Below are positions 1 to 7,734 of a stretch of DNA of 30,109 nt, one piece after another. This stretch comes from Candidatus Brockarchaeota archaeon (GTDB lineage Archaea > Thermoproteota > EX4484-205 > DTQO01), in assembly GCA_017601265.1 (NCBI GenBank), contig JAFNJA010000007.1, forward strand, positions 1 to 30,109, read 5' to 3'. Under the pieces are notes generated by a model. That model saw only the letters and a program-made list of their open reading frames with translations. It made no database searches and was not told where the DNA came from. Within the stretch, counting starts at the first letter, position 1. Each line of letters begins with the position of its first letter. The position numbers and the translations under genes are program-made.

Positions 1-692
1 TTGAGGAAGGGGACCTTCAGGGACGAACCCCCGACCTTGCCCGTTATCGCTTTGCCGAACTTTAGTTCCCCAACCAGAGACCGGGTTATGTTCGTCACCA
101 GGTTGCCGAACTCGTCGATCGCGAGTATCTCGCCCTCCACCCTCCTTCCGGACTTTCTTGGTTCGCCGATCCCGACCTTTTTTATCTCCGACGGGTCGAT
201 CTCCTCTCCCAGCCTCTCGGGAGGCAGGCCTTTTGCCAGGTGGGCGGCGGCTGGGGCGAACACGTCCCTGCCCGCGAAAGTGTTCGACCTCTCCTGGAAG
301 ACGTACCTGCTCCCCCTTATCTCGTACGCGCCCTTGATGCCGTCCTCCTCCGCCGCGATCGAGAGCACGCCGTTGTCCGGACCCACGAAGAAGAAACGTT
401 TCGTCTCCAAGATCAGGTGTTTCCTCGGGGTCCCTACTCCCGGGTCTACGACGGCGACGTGGACCGTCCCGCGGGGGAAGAACTTGGCAGCTTGGGCCAG
501 GGTTATGGCGGCGCGCCTCACGCCGAACTTCGGGACATCGTGGGACACGTCGATCACCTGAAGCCTTGGTTCGATCCCGAGGAGGACGCCCTTCATGGAG
601 GCGACGTAGTGATCTCGAGTCCCGAAATCAGTCAGGAGGGTCACGATGCGCGCTGGAACCGGCATGGCGAGGGGGAGAACGGGGAGCCTCAT
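1..692 (-). CDS. SAM hydroxide adenosyltransferase (DUF62 family), 3' end outside the window
   Basis: The family cleaves S-adenosylmethionine with water/hydroxide to adenosine and methionine and is related to bacterial fluorinases and chlorinases. Read on the minus strand, about 230 residues are visible. Near the N-terminus is the family signature VTLLTDFGTRDHYVASMKG, followed by VAVVDPGVG, FVGPDNGVLSIA and, further on, FAGRDVFAPAAAHLAKG; the frame is open to the window edge. Usual length is about 250-260 residues, so only the C-terminal tail is missing. The ATG at 692 gives a roughly 15-residue lead before the conserved core; an in-frame ATG at 665 is an equally plausible start, and neither has a clear Shine-Dalgarno sequence. 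The gene is divergent from the FKBP gene. The family assignment is firm; the in vivo role of the archaeal enzyme is not settled. Confidence 0.9.
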   Translation of the reverse strand, partial: MRLPVLPLAMPVPARIVTLLTDFGTRDHYVASMKGVLLGIEPRLQVIDVSHDVPKFGVRRAAITLAQAAKFFPRGTVHVAVVDPGVGTPRKHLILETKRFFFVGPDNGVLSIAAEEDGIKGAYEIRGSRYVFQERSNTFAGRDVFAPAAAHLAKGLPPERLGEEIDPSEIKKVGIGEPRKSGRRVEGEILAIDEFGNLVTNITRSLVGELKFGKAITGKVGGSSLKVPFL

Positions 693-784
693 AAGTCGTT
701 GCCGGTTTCGAGCGGGGGCGCACGCGGGGGCGGAGGCGCGCTTGGCCTGCGCCGCGCCGGAAGGATAGGACTCGGTTGCCAAAA

Positions 785-794
785 CGCTTATTGA
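785..794 (+). promoter_or_regulatory. TATA-like element upstream of the FKBP gene
   Basis: An AT-rich stretch (cgcttattga) in otherwise GC-rich DNA lies about 40 bp before the FKBP start codon. It would place transcription initiation near 812-815, giving a short leader. No good BRE is obvious, so the assignment is tentative. Confidence 0.35.
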
Positions 795-828
795 GTGCCC
801 GGCCGGACCGTCGTGCGCCGGTGCTGCC

Positions 829-1611
829 ATGATAAAGGACGGGAGTTTCGTGCTCATCGATTACGTCGCGACCGTGAAGGAGACGAACGAGGTTTTCGCC
901 ACCACGGTCGAGGAGGAGGCGAGGAAGGCGGGGCTCTTCAGGGCCGGGGAGGAGTACGAACCGAGGCTCCTCGTGGTAGGGAGCGCGTGGTTTCCGAGGG
1001 GGCTGGAGGAAAGTTTGGTGGGGCACGAGAAGGGGGAGAAGCTGACCGTCGAGGTGCCCCCGGAGAAGGCTTACGGCGCCAGGGACGCCAGCAAGATCAG
1101 GTCTTACCCGATCAGGAAGTTCAGGAACGCGGATTCGAGGCTCCAGCCCGGGGCGGGGGTCGAGGTAGACAACAAGCTCGGGGTAGTGCGTTCGGTCGGA
1201 GCCGGACGCGTGCAGGTGGATTTCAACCCGCCGCTTGCGGGGAAGACGCTCGTCTACTCCCTGGAGATCAAGGACGTGATCGAGGAGCCGGTCCGGAAGT
1301 TGGCGGCTCTGCTGCACAGGAGGGTGCCGTCGGTGCCGGTGGAGAGGTTCAAGGTCGGCATCGAGGGGAGCTCGGCGTCGATCGAGGTGCCGAGCGAAGC
1401 TTTCTTGATCGAGGGGCTGCAGGTCATAAAGAGGGCCTTGTTCAACGACGCCACGAGGTTCGTGCCCGAACTGAAGGAAGTCGTCTTCGTCGAGCGCTAC
1501 GCCAAAGAGGAGCAGAGGCCGGCCGAGAAGCCCGCGGAGGCCGCGCCGGCGCCGCAGGCGCAGGGGAAGGAGATCGAGGCCGCTCCAGCCGGGGAGGGGT
1601 CGCGCAGCTAG
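829..1611 (+). CDS. FKBP-type peptidyl-prolyl cis-trans isomerase with insert domain and acidic/Ala-Pro tail
   Basis: Peptidyl-prolyl isomerase and chaperone of the archaeal FKBP/SlyD type, 260 residues, cytosolic (no signal peptide or membrane segment). The FKBP core occupies residues 1-85 (FVLIDYVATVKETNEVF, GLEESLVGHEKGEKLTVEV, EKAYG) and is closed by DFNPPLAGKTLVYSLEI at about 131-147. The part between them (about 86-130) is the insert-in-flap region found in long archaeal FKBPs. A C-terminal extension follows, with a folded-looking segment at 155-230 and then a low-complexity Ala/Pro/Glu tail. The ATG at 829 begins directly at the conserved MIKDGSFV start. Archaeal long FKBPs of about 230-270 residues have this layout. 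The family is certain; substrates are unknown. Confidence 0.93.
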   Translation: MIKDGSFVLIDYVATVKETNEVFATTVEEEARKAGLFRAGEEYEPRLLVVGSAWFPRGLEESLVGHEKGEKLTVEVPPEKAYGARDASKIRSYPIRKFRNADSRLQPGAGVEVDNKLGVVRSVGAGRVQVDFNPPLAGKTLVYSLEIKDVIEEPVRKLAALLHRRVPSVPVERFKVGIEGSSASIEVPSEAFLIEGLQVIKRALFNDATRFVPELKEVVFVERYAKEEQRPAEKPAEAAPAPQAQGKEIEAAPAGEGSRS

Positions 1612-1776
1612 TACTCGCCTTGAGAGGGATTAAGGTCCTTTCTCGGAAATCGCTTGGGAAACCGACAGCGGTCGGCGGCCCGAAACCAGGCCGCGCGAAG
1701 AACGCGTTTGCTCGCCGAGTGGAAGAAGAGTTGCGGCGCGCGGTCCGCGGGGCGGCCGGCGTGCTCCAGCAAGAAC

Positions 1777-1787
1777 GTTAATAAGAG
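1777..1787 (+). promoter_or_regulatory. TATA-like element upstream of the UPF0182 gene
   Basis: The sequence gttaataagag lies about 35-40 bp before the TTG start at 1820 and would give initiation near 1805-1810. A purine-rich cgagga motif at 1809-1814 can serve as ribosome-binding site for that TTG. The rest of 1612-1819 holds nothing I recognise. Confidence 0.4.
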
Positions 1788-1819
1788 GCCGTTCTGGAAA
1801 GGCCAAGACGAGGATCGAT

Positions 1820-4537
1820 TTGGAACCCAGGAGAACCGCGCGCCTCGCGCCCATGCTCGCGTTGCTGTCCGTCGCGGCGGTTTTCCTCGGGACTTTAGGC
1901 GCGTACGTATGGCTCAACTGGAAAGTGAACCAGACGATGTACGCCGCGAAGGCGGGGATCGATTGGTTCAAGACCGTTTTTTACGGCAACCTGACCTTCG
2001 GGGTCTCCGCCCTACTCGCCCTCCTGCTCCTGAACCCGGTGCCCTGGAGGAGCGACCTCTTCGAAGCCGTGAGTTCGGTCGTCGCGGCCACCTCGGGCGT
2101 CCTGAGGCCGGTGGCCCTGAGGCCGTCGAGGGCGCTCTGGGCCTTCTGGCAGTTCGCGAAATGGACCTTGGCTTTCGCGGCGTTCGTCACCTTCAACGGG
2201 ATCCCGGGGATGGGGAACCTCGTCATCGCGGTCGCGATGATGCTCAGGGGGTACGGGGACTGGTCGCTCGTCCCCAGGATCTTCCTTTCGCCCGTGCAGC
2301 CGATGGAGGAGGGGGAGATAATCGCCGCGATCCCGGCGATGGAGGTCCAGTACAAGGTGGTGCACGACGTGCTGATCCTCCTTCTCGCCGTCTTGGCCGC
2401 GCGCCTCTTCCTTCGCTTCGTGAGGGACCTCTCGAGGGGGCGGGTTGGCCCCTCGCTGAAGGGGCTCTTCCTTTGCTTGTCGTGCGTAGTCCTCTCGATC
2501 ATCGTCGGCGTTGGCTACTGGGAGATGGATGCCACGACTCCGTTCGCCTTCCTCGCGCTGTCCACGATCCTGTTCTCATTCATAGCAGCAAGCTTCGTCG
2601 CTAAGGCTGCCGTCCCCGAGGGGGGATCGTTCTCGAAGGGGAGGAGGGGCGCCGCTATCCTGGTCGGGGCCGTCCTGCTCTCCATCCTCCTGGCCAACAT
2701 GGGCGTCATAGGGTGGTACAGGCTGAACTGGAACAACAACTGGACGCAGTACGAGTGGCAGCCCCTCACGAGGAAGCAGATAGCGGTGACGCGCTGGGCA
2801 GCCGGCATACGGGACGTCCAGGCTTACCCCCTCGACGCGATACCGCCTGGAAACACGTCGATGATCCTCTCCCTCGTGAGGCAGTGGGACAGGGACGCCG
2901 CGTTCACCAGGATGAAGAACCAGATAGGCGTGAACTGGATGACGCTCAGCGACGCGTACGTCGTGTACGTGAACGGGAGGGAGTACTGGGTCGCGCCCAC
3001 CACGATACTTTACCCGAGCGACGACTGGATCAGCCACCACCTGATATACACCCACGCCTCCAGGGTCATCGTCATGGACAGCCACACGGGAGATTACGTG
3101 CCCGTGACCGAAGCTTTCGGGGTTCCCAAAGAACCATTGATATACTACGGGGAGGGGTTCTATGACAACGTCTACGTTCGGGTGAGGGGGTTCTCGGAGA
3201 TAGAGAACGTTTCGTACGCGGGCGAACCCGATTACGTGCTCTCGGGCTGGGAGAGGATGCTCTGGTTCGCCTCTTCGGGGCAGTTCGGGTTCGCGTTCAG
3301 TCCCCCGCAGGACAGGATCGAGATGCTCTACAAGAGAGACATATTCGAGCGCGTGGAGGGCATGCTAATACACGGCCTTGACGTCGACCCCGCGGCATAC
3401 CTCGTGACGGACGGGGAGCGCCTCTACGCGGCGGTGCAGGTCTTCGTCGACTACGACCTCCAATCCGGGTTCGCGGCGAGCAGCTACCTCAGGTTCCTGG
3501 GCGTCGTCCTGGTCGACATAGAGGACGGGAGGATGCATGGTTACTTGGTCGCGAAGACCGGGCCCGAGGACTTCCTCTTGGACTTCTATGCCAACTACTA
3601 CGGGTGGGAGCAACCTCCTGAATGGCTCGTCCCGCAGCTCCGCTACCCGGAGCGGTTGCTCGGGACGCAGGAGGAGCCGAGGGGGCAGCTCGACGTCGAC
3701 TTCAGGTACCACGTGGACGACGCCTTCGTCTGGAGGTCCGGCTCGGACTTCTACGAGAGGCCTGGTGCGACCGAGGTGCTGTACATACTGCACACCGTCG
3801 GCGACAAGGCGTACTTCGTGGGCCTGCAGCTCGTCGAGTACGAGGCTTCGCCCGGGAAGAACCTGGCGGGACTCTACCTCGTGTACGGGGGGGCGAGGAT
3901 CGGGGAGATACAGTTCTACCGCTCGACGCCCCGCGCGAACGCCACGCAGCTGATAGGCCCGTCCGCGGCCCTCGAAGCCCTGGAAACCGACGATTACGTG
4001 CGGGCCCAGCTCACCTTGCTGACGAACAGCAGGCTGGGCAACATCCTGCTCTACTCGATAGGCGGGAAGCTCTACTACTTCATCCCGGTCTACATAACCA
4101 CGGCGACGGCGGGAGGGGTCATAACGAAGATGGCCTTCATAGGGGTCGTCGACGCGGCTACGGGTTCGAAGGTCGCGACCGGGCAGGACGCCCTTTCGGC
4201 CTACAGGTCCCTTTCCGGAGCCGCCCCAACCACGGGGTGGGAGGAGAGGCTTCGGAAGGTTTTGGATATCTTTTCGTCCGAGGGGATCGAGGCCGTGAAG
4301 ATCGAGAGAGTTCTCGCCAACGTCGAGATCGAGGTCGGCGAGGCGAGGTACGTCGCAGAGGGCGATTGGGAAAGCGCCAGGATCGCGGTGAAGGGGTTCG
4401 TCGAAGATTACGCGAAGAGGTTGGGGGCGGAGGAGGTATACTACTGGTCCGTCGACGAGAACACCGTCGGTTTTGGGGCGCTCGCCTCCGATCGGGGAGT
4501 CGTAAAACTTTATTACGTCACCCTCAAGCTCAAGTAG
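1820..4537 (+). CDS. UPF0182 (COG1615) family membrane protein
   Basis: Large integral membrane protein of unknown function, 905 residues. Seven hydrophobic segments lie in the N-terminal 300 residues (about 10-30, 52-70, 113-130, 183-203, 218-236, 243-262, 280-300), followed by a large soluble domain. The soluble part carries the collinear UPF0182 landmarks: WQPLTRKQIAVTRWAAGI, VRQWDRD, NGREYWVAPTTI, DWISHHLIYTHASRVIV, DVDPAAYLVTDGERLYAAV, PEWLVPQLRYPERLL and DFRYHVDD. The family is widespread in actinobacteria, cyanobacteria and archaea. The TTG at 1820 is chosen because a purine-rich GAGG element lies just upstream; a Met codon at 1853 (MLALL) is the main alternative. The stop is 13 bp from the next ATG, so it is probably co-transcribed with the AN1 zinc-finger gene. 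Confidence 0.88.
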   Translation: MEPRRTARLAPMLALLSVAAVFLGTLGAYVWLNWKVNQTMYAAKAGIDWFKTVFYGNLTFGVSALLALLLLNPVPWRSDLFEAVSSVVAATSGVLRPVALRPSRALWAFWQFAKWTLAFAAFVTFNGIPGMGNLVIAVAMMLRGYGDWSLVPRIFLSPVQPMEEGEIIAAIPAMEVQYKVVHDVLILLLAVLAARLFLRFVRDLSRGRVGPSLKGLFLCLSCVVLSIIVGVGYWEMDATTPFAFLALSTILFSFIAASFVAKAAVPEGGSFSKGRRGAAILVGAVLLSILLANMGVIGWYRLNWNNNWTQYEWQPLTRKQIAVTRWAAGIRDVQAYPLDAIPPGNTSMILSLVRQWDRDAAFTRMKNQIGVNWMTLSDAYVVYVNGREYWVAPTTILYPSDDWISHHLIYTHASRVIVMDSHTGDYVPVTEAFGVPKEPLIYYGEGFYDNVYVRVRGFSEIENVSYAGEPDYVLSGWERMLWFASSGQFGFAFSPPQDRIEMLYKRDIFERVEGMLIHGLDVDPAAYLVTDGERLYAAVQVFVDYDLQSGFAASSYLRFLGVVLVDIEDGRMHGYLVAKTGPEDFLLDFYANYYGWEQPPEWLVPQLRYPERLLGTQEEPRGQLDVDFRYHVDDAFVWRSGSDFYERPGATEVLYILHTVGDKAYFVGLQLVEYEASPGKNLAGLYLVYGGARIGEIQFYRSTPRANATQLIGPSAALEALETDDYVRAQLTLLTNSRLGNILLYSIGGKLYYFIPVYITTATAGGVITKMAFIGVVDAATGSKVATGQDALSAYRSLSGAAPTTGWEERLRKVLDIFSSEGIEAVKIERVLANVEIEVGEARYVAEGDWESARIAVKGFVEDYAKRLGAEEVYYWSVDENTVGFGALASDRGVVKLYYVTLKLK

Positions 4538-4550
4538 CCCCGTCCGGGGA

Positions 4551-5000
4551 ATGCCAAGCTGCTCCGAGTGCGGCAGGAAGGTCATGCTGGCTTACAGGTG
4601 CCGCTACTGCGGGGAAGGGTTTTGCGAGGAGCACAGGCTGCCGGAGAGGCACCAGTGCCCTGGGATCGAGGCCGCGAAGGAAGAGGCGAGGATCGGCAGG
4701 GCCCGCGCGGGCGATAGGAGGGGCGATTTCGGTGCCTGGGTTGATTCGGCATCATCGACGAGGTTCTACCTCGAAGGGCACGTCTTCGAGAAGACGCTGA
4801 GCGGGGACATCCAGATAGACAACGGGAGGTTCAGCAGGGATGAGGCCCGGGAGATAGCTGAGATGCTCTCTTCCGACAACCCCTTCCTCAAGTTGAACGC
4901 GACGCTCGCGATCTGGGCCAAGAACGGGACGATCTACGTCGGCCTCCTGGTTGCGGCCGTGATCCTCCTCGCGGTAGTTATCGTGATCCTCAAGGTTTAG
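4551..5000 (+). CDS. AN1-type zinc-finger protein with C-terminal membrane anchor
   Basis: A 149-residue protein. The N-terminus is a complete AN1 zinc finger with all eight ligands in order: C4, C7, C17, C20, C25, H28, H34 and C36. The middle (about 40-120) is charged and has no domain I recognise. Residues 125-148 form one strongly hydrophobic helix (YVGLLVAAVILLAVVIVIL) that ends one residue from the C-terminus, as in tail-anchored proteins, so the finger should face the cytosol. The gene starts 13 bp after the UPF0182 stop and is probably in the same operon. Archaeal AN1 proteins often pair this finger with a membrane segment, but the function is not established. The zinc finger is certain; any link to protein quality control is inference from eukaryotic AN1 proteins. 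Confidence 0.9.
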   Translation: MPSCSECGRKVMLAYRCRYCGEGFCEEHRLPERHQCPGIEAAKEEARIGRARAGDRRGDFGAWVDSASSTRFYLEGHVFEKTLSGDIQIDNGRFSRDEAREIAEMLSSDNPFLKLNATLAIWAKNGTIYVGLLVAAVILLAVVIVILKV

Positions 5001-5017
5001 GCCGCGCCTTTGCAGCT

Positions 5018-5026
5018 GGTTTTTTC
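5018..5026 (+). terminator. T-run terminator after the UPF0182-AN1 operon
   Basis: Six consecutive T residues (5020-5025) lie 20 bp after the AN1 stop codon in GC-rich DNA. This fits the oligo-T terminators of archaeal RNA polymerase. Confidence 0.5.
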
Positions 5027-5181
5027 GCCCTCGGGGGTCGCCCTCCGCGCCCGGAACTAGGGCCAATTTTGGGGGCGCGGGGGATGGGCGTTGGAGATCG
5101 CTACTGACGCGGGTTTGCGTTCGGTTTGTTCGTTCTCCGACTCGTTCCGTAGCTGGGTTCGGGGACGAGAACCTCCAACCA

Positions 5182-5202
5182 AATCGAACCCCAGATTCGA
5201 TT
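5182..5202. repeat. 7-bp perfect inverted repeat upstream of the 5293 gene
   Basis: AATCGAA (5182-5188) and TTCGATT (5196-5202) are exact reverse complements separated by 7 nt. The element lies about 45 bp upstream of the TATA box of the next gene, so it could be an operator, or simply a hairpin. Confidence 0.45.
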
Positions 5203-5245
5203 GCGCTGGAAAACTTCTCGAAGCACTTTATAGAAGTTGCAAAAT

Positions 5246-5258
5246 TGTTATATAGAAA
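5246..5258 (+). promoter_or_regulatory. TATA box of the gene at 5293
   Basis: The sequence gttatatagaaaa stands out strongly in GC-rich DNA. Initiation about 26 bp downstream (near 5278) gives a leader of about 15 nt that contains the purine-rich gaagagggcagg element directly before the ATG at 5293. A second weaker box (ctttatag, 5227-5234) lies just upstream. Confidence 0.7.
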
Positions 5259-5292
5259 AAATCATGCCGCCAATCTAGGAGAAGAGGGCAGG

Positions 5293-7317
5293 ATGGCGGA
5301 GCAAAGGGTGGAATTCGACATAGGGCCATGGCGCGACTGGAGGTCGTTCACGTTCTCGGTTGGCGCCCCCGGAACCTTGGAGCTGGAAGTGAGGTGGCAA
5401 GGAACAGCGGACGCGATGCGCGCCGAACTCTCGAACGTTGAGGTAGCGAGGAGGGAAAAGAAGGCGGCCCTAACCCTCCGCGGCCCGTCGCCCCTGAGGG
5501 GCAAGGTCGAGGTTGGAGCTGGCGAGGTGGGAAGATGGAGGGTCGCATTGGAGGTGATGAAGGGAGGCGCGAGGGGCACTTTGGTCCTCGCTTACGATCG
5601 AGCTGCCGCTTCTCCCCTGGAGGCGGAGAAGGCGGAACTCCCGCGCATGAGCCCTGAGGCGGCCAACTTCGTCTCCCTTTACGCTTACCACGTGGAGCGC
5701 GCGCTGGAGGGCATCAGGGAAACCGAGGTCGATCGGGCTATTGGCGGGGCGCTCGCGAGGGCGACGCGGGATGCGAGGGACTCGTACGAACTCTTCTTGA
5801 AGCGGTACAAGGCGGTGCCTTTTGAGGAGAAGGTAAGGCTGGGATTCGATCCCCAGGTTCTGCGCCAGCTTGAGGACTTCTCCAAGCCCTTGGCGAAGTC
5901 GGCGCTGAAAGATCTTGCCCGCGGGACGCTGCGACCGAGAACGCGGCCGAATCCGGTTCCGCGGGCGCGAGACGGGGACGATCCTGGGGACCCGGCCTCC
6001 GACGCTTGGTCCATGAATCTTGCTTGGACCGAGCTGGTGTGCCACCGCGAGACCACGGGCTTCTTGAGGCTGGGTTCCGACGAGCCGGTGGCCATCTTCT
6101 TGATGCTTGAAGGGGTAGTCACTTCTAGGATTGACGTAGCCCAGCTTTCCGACGCCTGCAAGGCCGAGCTTTTCCTCGCCGCGATCGCTGGAAGGCTGTC
6201 GGACGCGCTGGAGGGCGATCCCTCGGTCATAAGCCCCGGATGCCGGAACGAGCTTTTGGAAAAGATCAAGGCGAACACGGACTTCAGCATCACGGACAGG
6301 TGGATACGGAGGACGCAAAAGTTCGAGGACGTCGACAGCGGCGAAAGGAGGGCGGGCTACGTCCTCCTCTCCCCCAAGGAGGAGGGGCGAGGATGGCAGG
6401 TCCTGAGGGAATACGCCGTGTCCTCGGAGGGCGGGATCGTCAGCTTCTCAATGCCAGCGCACGTAGTGGTTTCGTTGATCTTCGAGCTGGACGACGGCGT
6501 GGACGGGATAATGGACGCGCTCGAGAGCCACCTTGGAAGCTTGGGGGAGGTGGCCGACGAGCTCGTCGACGCCGCTTTGGAGGACGTCGCGATCGGGGCG
6601 GCGATAGGCTCGATCGCCGGCATAATAGGGGCGGGAATCGGCGCGCTGATCGCCTGGGCGGTGCAGCCGGAGTTCGTGGGGCACGGCGAGATGGTCTTCA
6701 CCTGCAGGGGTTACGGGAAGGGAGCCGATCCAAGCGACTTCGCAAACCTGCAACCACTCGCTCAGGGCACGAGCCATCCGAGCCTGAGGGACAGGCTGTT
6801 CACCGGGGACGGTTCCGATTACGAGCTCGGTTTCAGGCTAGCCTTGAGGAGTTCGGCGCTCTCGTGCGTCGGATTCGATCCGAGCGCCCTGGAGGTCGTG
6901 AGGAAGGGCTTCTTTTTCAGGTATTGGGTCATCGAGGAGCGTTCGGGAAAAAGGATCGCGCGGTTTGACCGGGAACGGGAAGCCAGGCTTGCGCTCTCGA
7001 TAATCCGGCACTACGGCATGACGCAGCATTGCCAGCTCGGCGCGCCAGCGCCCTCGATGGAATATTGGCTCGTGAACGGGCGGCCCCCGGCCGGCGCGAT
7101 GCCCGGCGAGGACTGCGTGGGCTTCGATCCGCAAAACCTGGAGGTCAAGAAAGTGGACGGCCGTTGGACGATCGTCGAAGGCACGCACTGGTTGCTGAGT
7201 TTCGGGGAAAGGGAGGAAGAAGCCAGGACCGCCCTGTCGATAATCAAGCAGTACGGGTTCAACCGAGTCTGCTTCGTCGGGCGGCCGAAGCCGTCGATGA
7301 CGTACTTCCGCGTCTAG
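5293..7317 (+). CDS. Uncharacterised 674-residue protein with duplicated C-terminal domain and Gly-rich hydrophobic segment
   Basis: I do not recognise a full-length family. Residues about 1-115 are beta-rich and look like a small beta-sandwich (WRSFTFSVGAPGTLELEVRW, then WRVALEV and GTLVLAYD), loosely like a prepeptidase-type domain. A charged helical stretch covers about 125-215 and a Pro/Arg/Asp-rich linker about 218-240. A middle domain follows (about 245-425). Residues about 433-458 are a Gly/Ala/Ile-rich hydrophobic segment (IGAAIGSIAGIIGAGIGALI). The last 150 residues are two copies of one domain, at about 525-600 and 608-674, sharing CVGFDP, LEV, EAR.ALSII, YG and P.PSM.Y. The ATG at 5293 has a good purine-rich ribosome site; an upstream in-frame TTG at 5245 lies inside the promoter. 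No signal peptide is visible, so topology is unclear. Confidence 0.8.
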   Translation: MAEQRVEFDIGPWRDWRSFTFSVGAPGTLELEVRWQGTADAMRAELSNVEVARREKKAALTLRGPSPLRGKVEVGAGEVGRWRVALEVMKGGARGTLVLAYDRAAASPLEAEKAELPRMSPEAANFVSLYAYHVERALEGIRETEVDRAIGGALARATRDARDSYELFLKRYKAVPFEEKVRLGFDPQVLRQLEDFSKPLAKSALKDLARGTLRPRTRPNPVPRARDGDDPGDPASDAWSMNLAWTELVCHRETTGFLRLGSDEPVAIFLMLEGVVTSRIDVAQLSDACKAELFLAAIAGRLSDALEGDPSVISPGCRNELLEKIKANTDFSITDRWIRRTQKFEDVDSGERRAGYVLLSPKEEGRGWQVLREYAVSSEGGIVSFSMPAHVVVSLIFELDDGVDGIMDALESHLGSLGEVADELVDAALEDVAIGAAIGSIAGIIGAGIGALIAWAVQPEFVGHGEMVFTCRGYGKGADPSDFANLQPLAQGTSHPSLRDRLFTGDGSDYELGFRLALRSSALSCVGFDPSALEVVRKGFFFRYWVIEERSGKRIARFDREREARLALSIIRHYGMTQHCQLGAPAPSMEYWLVNGRPPAGAMPGEDCVGFDPQNLEVKKVDGRWTIVEGTHWLLSFGEREEEARTALSIIKQYGFNRVCFVGRPKPSMTYFRV

Positions 7318-7686
7318 GTTCTCCGATAGCTTGGATGGCGCGCTGACCGGGAAGGCGGTTTTCGGGGCGGCCAAAGCGGGCGGGGATTCTCGCCCCCTGG
7401 GCGTGTCGCGGGCCCGTCGAGCCGGCCTGCTTCGATCGGCTTCTAAGTTTGATAGAAGGTTCGTAACGGTTGTTCACGAAGCGGATCGAGATCGTTCCGT
7501 TTCAATTACGCTCGTTCGCGCCGCCTGCGGCACCCCATCCGGTTGGCGCGGCAAGCTTTGCGGCCACGCGCGGGAAGCGGCCGCCGAGCAAGGGTGGACG
7601 CCCATCCCTGTTTTGCGATGAACGACGGGCTGGAGGCAAAAAAAGGCGCGACTACAGAAACGCAAAGGTCGATAATCGGATCAGAA
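7318..7686. other. Intergenic stretch with no recognisable gene
   Basis: About 370 bp between the 674-residue protein and the SpoIIM-fusion gene. Short open frames in all directions lack family features, and I see no tRNA cloverleaf. A GC-rich inverted element around 7379-7402 (GGGCG pairing with CGCCC) could be a hairpin after the upstream gene. The downstream end contains the promoter listed separately. Confidence 0.5.
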
Positions 7687-7705
7687 AGGATATAACTCTT
7701 GGAGG
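7685..7705 (+). promoter_or_regulatory. TATA box and strong Shine-Dalgarno before the SpoIIM-fusion gene
   Basis: The sequence aaaggatataactctt (7685-7700) is a good TATA box, followed by GGAGG at 7701-7705. The GGAGG sits 7 nt before an ATG at 7713 that is out of frame with the main coding region, which otherwise has to start at a GTG (7735) with no ribosome site. If initiation is about 26 bp after the box, the GGAGG would be at or upstream of the transcript start, so leaderless use is also possible. Confidence 0.55.
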
Positions 7706-7734
7706 CGGCAAGATGATCGATCGCGATACCGAAG

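Noticed and set aside
3365..4585. Long open frame on the minus strand opposite the UPF0182 gene
   Set aside because: Its composition (Arg, Pro, Val, Asp rich) is what reversed GC-rich coding sequence gives, and the plus strand has a clear family match. The same applies to long opposite or shifted frames over the FKBP, AOR, Lhr and FEN-1 genes.
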